From NCBI RefSeq assembly GCF_008831285.2, contig NC_045148.1, positions 8,375,001 to 8,439,000 on the forward strand: a stretch of 64,000 bases of DNA. The letters run 5' to 3'. Position numbers and translations under genes: made by a program. The DNA comes from Nymphaea colorata. Taxonomy: Eukaryota; Streptophyta; Magnoliopsida; Nymphaeales; Nymphaeaceae. Below the pieces are notes generated by a model that saw nothing but the letters and a program-made list of their open reading frames with translations, was not told where the DNA came from and did not search any database. Below are positions 34,738 through 47,196 of the stretch, piece after piece. Every line of letters starts with the position of its first letter. Position 1 is the first letter of the stretch.

Positions 34738-36790
34738 AGATGATTCCTGTCAATGACTGGCATATGCAGGTTTGATAATATATATATATATGTGTGTGTG
34801 TGTGGGAGAGGGGGGGGGTGGCTTAAAGAAACCATGTTCTTTAGGTAAATATCTAAATTTTTACCTAATTATTGATTTTTTATTACTTGACATTTTTCAC
34901 ATCAATTTAAATAGATAGATAAGTTAAAAGAAACTATAAAATGGAACGTAGTATCTTTCACTCTATGTATATATGTAATAAAAGGAAAGAAGGTATGTCA
35001 AAGGAGAGATGGTTAAGTGCATATCATGTACAACCCCTGGTGCATGACAGTAGTTTGGCCCACTTTCAAAATCACCTAAAGCACGGTACTTGGTAAAAGA
35101 GAAATTAGTATTTTGGTATTTATTTTAAATGTCTTTTATAGTCTTTTTATTTTTTTGAGTTTCATTTCTATTTATACAGAAAATCTTTTTCAGTTTGAAC
35201 GAAGGACATTTTTGTTATTAACCATATTGACGCAATAAAGGCCCTAGTCTACTCTTTGGAACAAATGTCATGTATGTAGTGGGTAGCTTTTTATTGTGTA
35301 CAGGCTTATGCATATAACCACCTTGGTTATGGAACATATAATTTCGTGCTCACATAGACATATTTGACCGAAATGGTTATGTACTGCAATACTTCTGTAA
35401 AAAAAAAATATTGTATACAAGAGTGTATAATGGTCAAAATACCTTTCACTAAGTATATAGTTTTTCCATAAAGATGAAAAGGAGTTGTGAAAATGTTAAA
35501 AATCTAAAATATACATTTTTTCATAAAAAAAATTCTTAAATACACAACCCCCTTCTTTTTCCCTCCAGTGTATATTTGTTGTTTGCACTACACAAGTTGA
35601 TCTTATGTTGAACTACCCTAACAAATTGGTACGGACTACCCTAATAAATTAGTGCATAAGCTAATGCAAAGAACACATGTTTTAATTGAACAAATTAACT
35701 TAAAATTTAGATAAATCTATCGATATTAACTTTTTTAAAATTGTAAAAAAAAATATTAACTTTTCATTTTGCAACTTAATCATTATGATGTGATCTATAG
35801 TGTAGATGATTCCCATAAATGACCAGCATATGAGGGTTTGATAATATATATATATATATTAAAAAAGTTACGATGGATGAAAGATAAAAAAAAAAATGGT
35901 TTGAATAAACCATGTTCTTTATGTAAATATCTAAATTTTTACCTATTGATTGAATTTTATTACTTGAAATTTTTCACATCAATTTAAATATATAGATATG
36001 TTAAAAGCAACTATAAGGTCTATCGAAGGAAAGATGGTTAAGTGCACACATGCACAACCTTTGGTGCATGGCAGGTGGACTCTTGGCCCACTTTCAAAAG
36101 CACTTAAAACACGTTACCCCGTTAAAGGGAAATAAGTATTTTGTTATTTTTTTTTTAAATGTGTTTTATAGTCTTTCTATTATTTTGAGTTCTGTTTCTA
36201 TGTATACAAAAAAATTTCTTCGTCAAGACATTTTAGTCATTAACCATATTGGCACACGAATTTATGACACATAAGACAAGGTTCTTTTAAAAGACCCTAG
36301 TCTATTCTTTGAAATAAGTGTCATGCACACATACTAGTGCATATTTTTATTGTACATATGCTTGTGCATATAACCACCTTAGTTGTGGAAGACATAATTT
36401 CACACACACATAAACACATTTGACGAAAATAGTTATGTGCATACATCTGTGCAATAAAATATTGTGTATAAGAGTGTATAATGACCAAAATACCTTTCAC
36501 TAACTAAAAAATATAGTTTTTTTATAAGAATGAAAAGAGTTGTTTAAAAGTTTAAAGTCTAAAATATACAATTTTTTTTATAAAAAAAAAAATCTTGAAT
36601 ACCCAACCCCCTTCTTTTCCAATATAGTGTATATTTGTTGTGCGCACCACACAACTCGATCTCATGTTTGACTACCATAACAAATTAGTGCATGACTACC
36701 CTAATAAATCAGTTCATAAGCTAATGCGCAGAACAAAACACATGCTCTAATTGAACAAATTAACTTAAAAGTAAGATAAATCCGTCTATA
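34738..36790 (+). repeat. Dimer of the roughly 1-kb module upstream of locus C
   Basis: Two direct copies (about 34738-35806 and 35807-36790) with the same landmark words as upstream of B, opening GATGATTCC(T/C). They are more diverged from B and D than those two are from each other. Confidence 0.8.
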
Positions 36791-37101
36791 CATTGAACAA
36801 ACTATAGGCCAACTCTCACTCGGCTTTTACCAAAGAAACGTCTGATCTAACCGTGACTTGGCTGGGATTTGAGGGATGGCGATTATCATGAATCATCAAC
36901 CAGATCCGCTCCCATGCCCAAATCCTCTTTTTAGGCTTTTAACTGATGATCAGCCATTAGATGTTCTGTCTTTTTTTTTTGTCCTTTTTTTCCCCTTCTG
37001 TTACAACCATTGGAACTTGCAACTTCTAAGAATAGCATTGCCTCGTCTTCAATAGACAATTAACAGTTTACATGATCACCTGTTAATTGCTTTTCTCAAC
37101 C

Positions 37102-37108
37102 TATAAAA
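37102..37108 (+). promoter_or_regulatory. TATA box of protease locus C
   Basis: TATAAAA in the context CAACCTATAAAATGAG, at the same place relative to the ATG as in B and D. Confidence 0.65.
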
Positions 37109-37202
37109 TGAGTTGTTCTCAAAATGCAGAACAAAGCAACCCACCATCTCCCAATCTCCAGCAAACACCACCAGCTACCGAGCTACCAACAACAGCAGCA
37201 CC

Positions 37203-39240
37203 ATGGCCATACCACCACAATCCCACCGCCTCTCTTCTGTCGTCCCCATCCTTCTCCTCGCCATCCATCTCCTCCCTTGTTGCTCCTCCACCTCCTCTGT
37301 CACGCTTGACGTCTTCGTCAATCTTGTCCAAGTCGATGCCCACCTGAACTTAACCTAACACGAGCGGCTACACCGGGCGATGCACCGAAGCCATCAACGT
37401 GCCATGAACCTACACAACCGCGCCAGGAGAGGGCGGCACCACCGCGCAGCCCCACGACCACTGGACCAGAATTCGTCGAGCATCGAGACCCCGCTGCAAG
37501 CTGGGCACGGCGAGTTTCTAATGAAGCTAGCAATAGGAAATCCCCCAACTTCCTTCATGGCCATCGTCGATACAGCAAGCGATCTAATTTGGACTCCGTG
37601 CAGCCCTTGCACCCTTTGCCCCGACCTGCCCTCGACGGTTTTCGATCCTCAGGGCTCGGCTTCCTACTCAAAGCTGCCTTGCTCGAGCCCATCTTGCAGC
37701 GGCCTGCCCCACGTTTGCGACCCTTTAAGCGATGGCTGCCAGTATATCTACAGGTATGGAGATCAGTCGACCACTAGCGGGTACCTGAGCTCGGAGACCT
37801 TCACACTGGGCTCCGCCTCATTTGAGAACATCGGCTTCGGCTGTGGCACCATGAACTGGGGGTTCCATGAGGGCGCCGGCTTGGTTGGTCTGAATCGCGG
37901 ACGGCTGTCGCTGATCTCTCAGCTCGGCGCCTCCGTCGGCTACCAGTTCTCCTACTGTTTGAGTGGGCTCGAGGGTGGGAGTTCTGGTTCGAGTCGCCTG
38001 GTCTTCGGACCCAGCTCGGCCTTGACGAGCTCATCCGTGGGTGCCATCAAGTTGCCATTATTGATCAACTCCAGAAATCCGGATTTCTACTTTGTGGATT
38101 TGGAGGGCATTAGCGTCGGAGGAAGGCGTCTGCCCATTGAAGCTTCAACGTTTCAGTTCAAGCAGGGGGCACTGGTGGTGTCGTTGTGGACTCGGGCTCC
38201 GCTCTGACATATCTTGTTGCTGAGGCATACAGGTATAGCACCATTTCCTTCCCCGGAAGTACTGGTTGTACTGTTGATGATGACTCTTTAATTATCATGC
38301 ATATCCTAAATAATTCCCATTTCCAATATGATTTGTCGCTAAATTAATCCAATCAAATATGTAAATCATGCATTCACTATTTCTCACATCTTGTAAATAT
38401 GCTTTAATTGGTTTTCAATTAGATTGTTAAAAAGGTGGTTTTTTTGCATCATCAAGTTTTTTTTGCGTAATTAATTACGGCCATTCAGGTTTTTCTTATG
38501 CATAGAGATATTAATTACCCATATTAACTTTTGTTGATATGTTAATTAAATCAAATAAAACATGACAGCTACAAAGTTAGGTGCATAAAAGGTCTTTCTA
38601 TGGTTATAAACAGAATTTTACAGGACAAAGCTGTAAAATGTCAAACCATTAGTTTTCACATACTTCTATATAACAAGGAGATAAATATGGAACATAGGCA
38701 ATAAGCTGATATACATCTAGGGCCATTACTTATGAAAAAAAATCTCTTAATTAGTCAAGAAGATCTTATGAGATCGAGCATGTTCGACATAAAACAAATA
38801 TATGATACTTTACAGAAAGGCTTTCACTACCAACTTGCTCAAAATAAAATTCAGTTCACTTGGAACGCTTGAATTTCAAATGACAGCGAAATGTTTTTGT
38901 GATGTATTACAGAGAAGTGAAGCAAGCATTCATCACAGCGATCGGCCTGCCAGTTGCAGCTGGCCCAACCGCTGCAGGTTCCGGCCTCTGCTTCCAAGGC
39001 TTCGTCGACCCTTCGTCCATCCCCACTCTCACGCTTCATTTCAGTAGCGGTGATTTCTGTGCGCCGCAGGAGAACTATTTCATTGTTGAAAAGGACAGTC
39101 GATTGTCTTGCCTAGCGATCAACGAGACGCCGATGGGAATGTCCATCATCGGAGCCTTCATGCAGCAAAACGTCCACATTCATTACGACCTTGGAAACAA
39201 CCTGATCACTTTCACTCCTGCACAATGTGATCAATTGTAG
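37203..39240 (+). pseudogene. Protease locus C: aspartic protease pseudogene
   Basis: Exons 37203-38232 and 38913-39240 match locus B. Two lesions are visible. Codon 52 is TAA (37356-37358) where B has TAC in the same ACC-TAC-CAC context. One base is missing in the G run at about 38165-38170 (AGCAGGGGGCACTGG against AGCAGGGGGGAACTGG), which shifts the frame just before the second catalytic motif. The intron is 680 bp, compared with 126-132 bp in A, B and D. The extra sequence of roughly 520 bp spans about 38361-38885. Exon 2, the splice sites and AATAAA (39287) are intact. Two independent lesions make a sequencing artefact unlikely. It may still be transcribed. Confidence 0.88.
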
Positions 39241-39299
39241 TACCATTTTCTTCTTTGTTTGTTGTTTCTGTTAGCGGAAGAAGATCAATAAAGAGATTC

Positions 39300-40678
39300 A
39301 TGACAACACAAATTTCATTTGTTTTCTTGCGATTGTGATACGGTGGTAACAACTATCTTTCAGTTTAATTCCGCTGTGCTTCCTTAGCGAATATGTCATC
39401 TTGAGGCTCTGAAAACAGACCTACTACCTTGGGGGATTGTGAGAAGTTGCCAACTTAAACCATATGGTGGAGATATGGCTCTAGAAAGTAGAAAGAGATC
39501 AAATGTGCATCCTTGAAAATGATTTCATGGCACTCAAACATAGCAAAAAAAATATGCTTCTTCTTTGTCAAAAACCTAGTTTTGAAAATCCAAGTTTTGG
39601 CCCCTGCCAACCAAGTAAGGGTCAAAGTGTGTGAAGCCCTTGTGTCTGAAGAACAAAGGAACAGAGGAACAACCCCAATCTCATACTACAACAAAAGAGA
39701 AAAAAGAAGGAACTTGTTCATGTGAATATGACAATATAGGAACTTGCATCTGTTCTTGTCACTCTTAGTTAAAAGAAAAAGTGAATAATGGGACAGCGGA
39801 CAACATGGAACATAACTGTCGGATCGCCATTCCAGTAGCCGTTGATAGCAAAACCTGTAGGCTGCTAGTTGTTGATCGAAATACCTGCGTGTTCACAGTC
39901 TTTGGAATTTTCAAGATTGTGAAAAAATCCTATCCTTCACGGCCTGTTCATGTATTACAGGCGATAAAATAGTGGTTAAAATCTAAAATTTTCAACCCTA
40001 TTTGGCTGTTTTTGCCTTCTAATGGGTGGATGATTGAGATTGGCAACTCAATCATCAAAGGTGCTCGTGTTTGCACTGTCATCCTTTGGTTTAATGAAAC
40101 CATTCTGCAGAAATATTGTGTGCCTCTGTCAGACGGCTCTTTTCTGGGAGAAACGCCTCAATTGGATTTCATTTTAGCTTTTATTCTTGCTGGCACATCT
40201 CCTATTGTGCATCATTCTAATAATATTAGATAGAAGAAATAGTTACTGTTGATTAAGCATGGATCGTTGCGAGATTTCCCTGGCTCAGAAGAAGAACAGA
40301 TGGATCTCTTTCTGCTGATGTAATTTCGTTGCTAGCGGAACAGAGTCATTGTTCTAATTGACCTGTGTGTGTTGCTTTGAACTCTTATGAGTTGTTTGTT
40401 TCACTTATTCATTTTGTTCCTTTATTCATGTATTCTTTGTGTTAATCAATAAAATGGACCAAAAGTGTCAACTTTGCTGGAAAAAGAGGCATGATATGTA
40501 CGTTGAACATAGTGGGAGTGCCACAATAAGGTACCGAAAGCAAGCTTAGTACTTTGAAATGATGGGGAAGGATGGAGACTTCGATCTTCTTATTAGAAAG
40601 TAGGCTAAAATACCCTTCTTATAAAATACTCCTCCTACTTACTAAACAAGCATTCTCATCAATTATTAAGTTCATTAG
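39300..40678. other. Flank between C and the duplicated block of D
   Basis: It begins with sequence shared with the flank of B. From about 39780 to 40250 there is sequence not seen in the other units, with two adjacent open stretches (39781-39972 and 40012-40233). The second reads protein-like (FLPSNGWMIEIGNS; YCVPLSDGSFLGETPQ), but I do not recognise the family. It may be a fragment of an inserted element. Confidence 0.4.
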
Positions 40679-40687
40679 GTTTGATAA

Positions 40688-40737
<50 letters not shown>

Positions 40738-41741
40738 ACCATGTTCTTCATGTAAATATCTAAATGTTTACATATTGATTAAACTTTTATTACTTAGCAT
40801 TTTTCACATCAATTTAAATAGATAGATATGTAAAAAGCAACTACAAAATGAAACATGGTATCTCTCACTCTATGTATATATGTAATAAAAGGGAAAAAGG
40901 TCTATCGAATGAGAGATGGTTAAGTGCATATCATATATAACCCCTGGTGCATGATAGTGGACCCTTGGCCCACTTACAAAATCACCTAAAGCACGGTACC
41001 TTGTGAAAGAGAAATAGGTATTTTAGTTTTTTTTTTTAAATGTCTTTTATAGTCTTTTTATTTTTTTGAGTTTCATTTCTATCTACACAAAAAATCTTTT
41101 TCAGTCTGAACGAAGGGCATTTTTGTTATTGATCGTATTGACGCAATAAAGGCCTTAGTCTACTTTTTGGGACAGGTGTCATGCACATAGACTTGTGCAA
41201 ATTTTTATTGTGCACAGACTTGTGCATATAACCACCTTGGTTGCGGAAGACATAATTTTGCGCACACACAAAGATAGATTTGACCAAAATGGTTATGTGC
41301 ATGCAATACATCTGTGCAAAAAAATATTGTATACAAGAGTGTATAGTGACCAAAATACCTTTCACTAAACAAAAATTATAGTTTTTTTATAAAGATGAAC
41401 ATGTGTTGTAAAAAAGTTAAAAGTCTAAAACATACAATTTTTTATAAAAAAAATCTTAAATACCCAACCCCCTTCTTTTTCCCTCTAGTGTGTATTTGTT
41501 GTTTGCACCATACAACTTGATCTCATGATGGACTACCCTAACAAATTAGTGCATAAGCTAATGCAAAGAACACATGTTCTAATTGTACAAATTAACTTAA
41601 AAGTTAGATAAATCCGTCCATATTAACTTTTTTTTAGACTTGTCAAAAAACATATTAACTTTTCACTTTACAACTTAACTTTTATCATGTGATCTATGGT
41701 AGAGATGATTCCCATCAATGACCGGCATATGAGGGTTTGAT

Positions 41742-41772
<31 letters not shown>

Positions 41773-42545
41773 AATTTAAAAAAAATTATGATGGATGAAA
41801 AATAAAAAAATGGGTTGAAGAAACCATGTTCTTTAAGCAAATATCTAAATTTTTACCTATTGATTGAATTTTTATTACAGGTGGACTCTCGGCCCACTTT
41901 CAAAAGCACTTAAAACAAGTTACCCGTCAAAGAGAAATAGGTACTTTGTTATTTTTTTTTAAATGTCTTTTATAGTTTTTCTATTTTTTTGAGACTTATC
42001 TCTATCTATACAAAAAAATTTCTTTATCAGTCTAAATGGAGGGCATTTTAGTCATTAACTATATTTGCATACCAATTTATGACACATAAAACAAGGTACT
42101 TTTTAAAATGAACTAGTCCACTATTTGGGATAAGTGTCATATACATAGGCTTGTGCATATAACAATATTGGTTGTGGAAGACATAATTTCACACCCATAT
42201 AAACATATTTGACCAAAATAGTTATATTCATACATCTTTACAAAAAAATATTGTGTACAAGAGTGTATAATGACCAAAATACTTTTAACTAAGTAAAAAT
42301 TATAGTTATTTTATTAAAATGAAAAGTTGTTTAAAAGTTAAAAGTTTAAGATATACATTTTTTTTATAAAAAAAGTTATTAAATACCCAACCCCTTCTTT
42401 TCCCCTATAGTATATATTTGTTATGTGCACCATACAACTCGATCTCACGTTTGACTACCCTAATAAATCAGTGCATAAGATAATGTCGAGAACACATGCT
42501 CTAATTGAACAAATTAACTTAAAAGTGACATAAATCCGTCTATAC
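40679..42545 (+). repeat. Dimer of the roughly 1-kb module upstream of locus D
   Basis: Two direct copies (about 40679-41705 and 41706-42545) with the landmarks described for the B dimer. The first is closest to 28427-29388 and the second to 29389-30240. Confidence 0.8.
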
Positions 42546-42810
42546 ATTGAACACACTATAGGCCAACTCTCACTGATTCGAGGGATCGCGATTATCAGGA
42601 ATCATCAACCAAATCGGTTCCCATGCCCAATTCCTTTTTTTTAGGCTTTTAACAGATGATCATCCAATTGGGTGTTCTGTCTTTTTTTTTTTCTTTTTTT
42701 TTTCTTCCGTTACAACCATTTGAACTTGCAGCTTGTCAAAATAGCATCCCTTCGTCATCAACAGACAATTAACAGTCTACATGATCGCCTGCTAATTGTT
42801 TTTCTCTGCC

Positions 42811-42817
42811 TATAAAA
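42811..42817 (+). promoter_or_regulatory. TATA box of protease D
   Basis: TATAAAA in CTGCCTATAAAATGGG, 93 bp before the ATG at 42904. The sequence is identical to B here. Confidence 0.75.
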
Positions 42818-42903
42818 TGGGTTGTTCTCAAAATGCAGAACAAAGCAACCCACCATCTCCCAATCTCCAGCAAACTCCACCACCTACCAACAACAGTAGC
42901 ACC

Positions 42904-44394
42904 ATGGCCATGCCACCACAGTCGCATTGCCTCTCTTCCGTCCTCCCCATCCTTCTCCTCGCCATCCATCTCCTCCCCTTCTGCTCCTCCACCTCCTCTA
43001 TCAGGGTCGACGTCTTCGTCAATCTTGTCCAAGTCGATGCCCACCTGAACTTAACCTACCACGAGCGACTACACCGGGTGATGAACCGAAGCCATCAACG
43101 GGCCATGAACTTGCAGCACCGTGGCCAGAGAGGGCGGCGCCACCGCACAGCCCCACGACCACTGGACCATAATTCGTCAAGCATCGAGACCCCGCTGCAA
43201 GCTGGGCACGGCGAGTTTCTAATGAAGCTCGCAATAGGAAATCCCCCAACTTCCTTCATGGCCATCGTCGATACAGCAAGCGATCTAATTTGGACTCCGT
43301 GCAGCCCTTGCACCCTTTGCCCCGACCAGCCCTCGACGGTTTTCGATCCTCAGGGCTCGGCTTCCTACTCAAAGTTGTCATGCTCGAGCCCATCTTGCAG
43401 CGCCCTGCCCCACGTTTGCGACCCTTTAAGCAACGACTGCCAGTATATCTACAGGTATGGGGATCAGTCGACCACCAGCGGGTACCTAAGCTCGGAAACC
43501 TTCACCTTGGGCTCCGCCTCGTTCGAGAACGTGGGGTTCGGCTGTGGCACCATGAACTGGGGCTTCCATGAGGGCGCCGGCTTGGTTGGTCTGAATCGTG
43601 GCCGGCTGTCGCTGATCTCTCAGCTCGGCGCCTCGGTCGGCTACCAGTTCTCCTACTGTTTGAGTGGGCTGGAGGGCGGGAGCTCTAGTTCGAGTCGCCT
43701 GGCCTTCGGACCCAACTCGTCCTTGCCGAGCTCATCTGTGGGTGCCATCAAGTTGCCGTTGTTGATCAACTCCAGAAGTCCGGATTTCTACTTTGTGGAT
43801 TTGGAGGGCATTAGCGTCGGAGGAAGGCGTCTGCCCATCGAAGCTTCAGCATTCCAGTTCAAGCAGGGGGGAACTGGTGGTGTCGTTGTGGACTCGGGCT
43901 CCGCCCTTATGTATCTTGTTGCAGAGGCATACAGGTATAGCACCATTCCCTTTACCGGAATTCATCTTATTATCATGCATATCCTAAATAGTTCCCATTT
44001 CTAAATGATTTTTCACTAAATTAATCAAATCAAATGAGAGGGAGATGTTCTTGTGATTAATTACAGAGAAGTGAAGCAAACATTCATCACAGCGATCAGC
44101 CTGCCAGTTGCAGCTGGCCCAACCGCTGCAGGTTCCGGCCTCTGCTTCCAAGGCTTCGTCGACCCTTCGTCCATCCCCACTCTCACGCTTCATTTCAGTA
44201 GCGGTGATTTCTGTGCGCCGCGGGAGAACTATTTCATCGTTGATGAGGACAGTCGATTGTCTTGCCTAGCAATCAACGAGACGCCGATGGGAATGTCCAT
44301 CATCGGAGCCTTCATGCAGCAGAACGTCCACATTCATTACGACCTTGGAAACAACCTCATCACTTTCACGCCTGCACAATGTGATCAATTGTAG
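42904..44394 (+). CDS. Protease D: nepenthesin-type aspartic protease, DTAS variant
   Basis: Exons 42904-43934 and 44067-44394 give 452 residues, with the same domain order as B: signal peptide, basic propeptide, D123-T-A-S126, Cys-rich insert, flap Tyr185 and D330-S-G-S333. Reading B and D side by side I find only three coding differences, and all change the protein: His71 to Gln, Arg76 to Gln, and Asn292 to Ser. Exon 2 appears identical. The promoter differs by a 40-bp deletion about 240 bp upstream of the TATA box, so expression could have diverged even though the enzymes have not. It should be a secreted or vacuolar endopeptidase; the substrate is unknown. Confidence 0.92.
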
Positions 44395-44440
44395 AACCAT
44401 TTTCTTCTTTGTTTCTTGTTTCTGTTTGTGGAAGGAGATC

Positions 44441-44446
44441 AATAAA
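44441..44446 (+). terminator. Poly(A) signal of protease D
   Basis: AATAAA in GAGATCAATAAAGAG, 46 bp after the stop. The 3' UTR lacks about 20 bp of CTTGTTT-type repeats that B carries. Confidence 0.6.
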
Positions 44447-44460
44447 GAGATTCAGACAGC

Positions 44461-47140
44461 ACACATTTCAGTTGTTTCTTATGATTTTGATCATCCCCTC
44501 ACGCCTCCTTTTTCTATCATGGCTAAAAGTCTCTAGGGAAACATTTGAGGCTAATTCTTGATCTAAATTATATATAAGTAGCTTACTGGGAAGAAAATCT
44601 GGCAAAGATCTGATGTCTCCAATAATTTTGACAATCCTAGTGTTGGCCCCTTCCAACCAAATAGGGTTCAATTGTATGGAGCCCTTGCGGATGGAAAACA
44701 GATCCAAACAGAAGAACATGAACATGATATACTTAATTTTTTTGCAAATAGAAATAAAATACTTTGCATGTTTTTTCATCATTAATAAGAAAAATGTTCA
44801 CTTTAACGTGGATTAGTAACATTATTCAGTTAAGGAGACTAATAGAAACTAAGCAACATGGCGATATAGTTAAAGAGACTAGTTAACAGTACTTATTAAC
44901 ATGAAACTTGTTTGTACTAAGGGGATTTTAGCCATTGTGTTCTTTAACCCAAATTTAGTCAGCAAGAACTTCCACGGATACAACAATGTTGCTCAACTAT
45001 TGTCCAAGGGCTTGTTTGATGACCCCGATTCTGCGGATCATGAAGTGGATTGAGGCTTGTTGCTTGATTTTAGGTGACCTGCGAGCTCGAGCATGTCCAT
45101 TGTTGTGAGTTTGCCTTCCATAATACATATATATATATATATATATATAAAATTGCTTGAGTGGATTATTTTAGATGCCGCTCATACAGGTTTAATAACT
45201 TCGTGGGTATGTTCACTCTGTTTTTTCTTTAAATGACGGTCATACATTCTCTGTCTCTTTTAGATGCTGATCGGCTGTGAAAATCATGAAAATTGTATTT
45301 CTAGTTTTTCAAGAGTTTGGACAGCGAATCGAAACAAGAGAACCATGAGAAGCAAGGATTATTAGAAAAAGAGTACCACCTGATGACTCCATCTTCACAA
45401 ATCACATCCGAAAGCTCTTCTGTATGGTTGAAGGGTGGCCACATTATTGGCCACAGTTTTTTTTATGTTGCTAATGAGATTTTTGTCTGGTGGCCAAAAT
45501 TTTTTTAGCGACGGCTCATATCGTAACCAATAAATAAAAAGCATCTATGCCCAAAAATAAATAGCAATGACTGCCATATCCGATGATTTTTTTTGGCACA
45601 AAGCCCATGCCAAGGATGGCCTTTAGCAATTGATACGGTGCTGATTGTTGCAAAAATTATTTTTGGCAACAACAAACTGGTTATTGGCCAGGACAAAGGC
45701 CCTACCAACAATGTTTGTTCAAGGAAAATGTGGTGATTATTAGTTTGATACATACCTACAAATAACGTCTAGGAGTTTTAAATTGTGAGGTTTTTTTCAG
45801 GTATTATACAGTAAGCTTGAAAAAATGAACAAAATAAGGTAAGTTTTTAAAAATTTAAAAAAACTAAAAATAAGAAAAAAATAAAATAAGTAAGAAACTA
45901 ATAACACAAACATCAAAAGATAGATAGACTTGCAACGTATTTTTGACATCAAAAATAAAAAATGAAAAAGAAACTGTTTGACATTAAAAAAACTGAAAAA
46001 AATAAAAAAAAACTGAAAAAACGTGAAAAACACATTAAAAACTTATTTTTTCATTTTTAACATTTTTTAAAAGAAAATGTGTTTTTTTAGTTTTAAATGG
46101 CTAGTTAATTTATCACATTTTTTTGCATTTTTTTTTCAAAAAAAAAAAACACGTTTCTTGCGACTATCTTTGACAAAAAGATGCCGTCTCTTCACTGAAA
46201 ATTGAAGAGTGATGATAGCTTCTTAAATTGAGTTGTTCTGAACATTGTCAGATCCATTGTCTATATGCGACAAGGTCTTGAGATTGTTTTGGTCATGTCC
46301 TCACATTTTGAAGACTGATTTTTATATGGATACGAGAGAAGAGATATATATGTATGTATTTAAAATGTTATTTAAAGATGTTAGCCTGGACCATGTGCAA
46401 ATCTGGGCTTTCCTACATTTTATTTTCTGTTGAGAATACTGCCTTGCAGGCAAATCTATAAATCAGACGCGTGAATCAATACGTCGGCGCATGTTAGTGA
46501 TCTGAGTAATTGGATTTGGGTTCAGATCAAACTCAAATCCTAGCTACTTCTTTTAAACTGTATTTGGATGCCGACAAGCAGGAGAACCAACATTTATGTC
46601 CAATCTGTTGGTTAACTGACCTGGATTGAAACTTCATTATTAACCTGCATACATGGTCCGAATTTGATTACTAATTGGATCTAAATTTCTTTACCAGATT
46701 CAATTAAATAGTTTCAAAATTGAATTGGAAATGGGATAATATCCAATCTATTGTTATCCATATAACAACTGAGGTTCCTATTGCTGGTAAAGATCTGATC
46801 ATCAGTTTGATTTTCAATGTGGAAGAAGTACTTTATCTAGCACAGCCTTATGAAACTTCCCGAAAAAGTGGGGGAAACACAGTTTAAACTAAATTTGCCA
46901 AAGAAGATGTATGATTTTAGAGTCTGTTAGCTATACATGTATAAGACGGGTTAAGCTTCTCTTGCACCGATGATTGAAAGCTGGCTAACCTCATTTCAAA
47001 ATAGATCTCCTTGCCTTTCTTCGTCATGCCTTTCAATTTACAGTTGCAACAATCCAAATGAGAAAGAGTTACAGATCATAGTTCCCTTGCCTTCCGGAGC
47101 CTCCTCTAAATTACTGGTTGATCTCCCTCTCTTTCGTTCT
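44461..47140. other. Flank between D and E
   Basis: Up to about 45060 it matches the flank of B (33000-33300). Beyond that the unit homology stops. There are a (TA)n run at 45126-45149, sequence rich in TTGGCAACAA-like words (about 45480-45730), an AT-rich dispersed repeat (45780-46110), and sequence rich in AATCCAAAT words (46500-46760). No gene recognised. Confidence 0.6.
45780..46110 (-). repeat. AT-rich dispersed repeat, copy 2
   Basis: Reverse orientation of the element at 2980-3310 and 49390-49710. It shares AACTAATAACACAAACATC, AGACTTGCAAC and a run of A-rich words. Open frames across it are composition artefacts. Confidence 0.65.
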
Positions 47141-47144
47141 CTCT

Positions 47145-47151
47145 ATAAAAC
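47145..47151 (+). promoter_or_regulatory. TATA box of protease E
   Basis: TATAAAA in TCTCTATAAAACC, 52 bp before the chosen ATG. An ATG at 47169 is in another frame and probably lies at or before the transcript start. Confidence 0.65.
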
Positions 47152-47196
47152 CAATCGCCAAACACAAGATGGAAGCAGAACCACTGAACCAGCACC

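Larger units (their letters stand above)
40679..44460 (+). repeat. Segmental duplicate of 28427-32190 (block carrying protease D)
   Basis: From GTTTGATAATATATA (about 40679) through the module dimer, promoter, both exons and the poly(A) signal, this block follows the B block base by base with few changes. Two larger differences are visible. A segment of about 60 bp at 40855-40915 (TATCTCTCACTCTATG and on) is missing in B near 28600. A 40-bp segment of B (30255-30294) is missing in D at 42574/42575. The left boundary is sharp, because the sequence before it (40620-40678) does not match the sequence before the B block. Confidence 0.85.

Noticed and set aside
45797-46033. Phe-rich open frame on the minus strand
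   Set aside because: It is a composition artefact of the AT-rich dispersed repeat.
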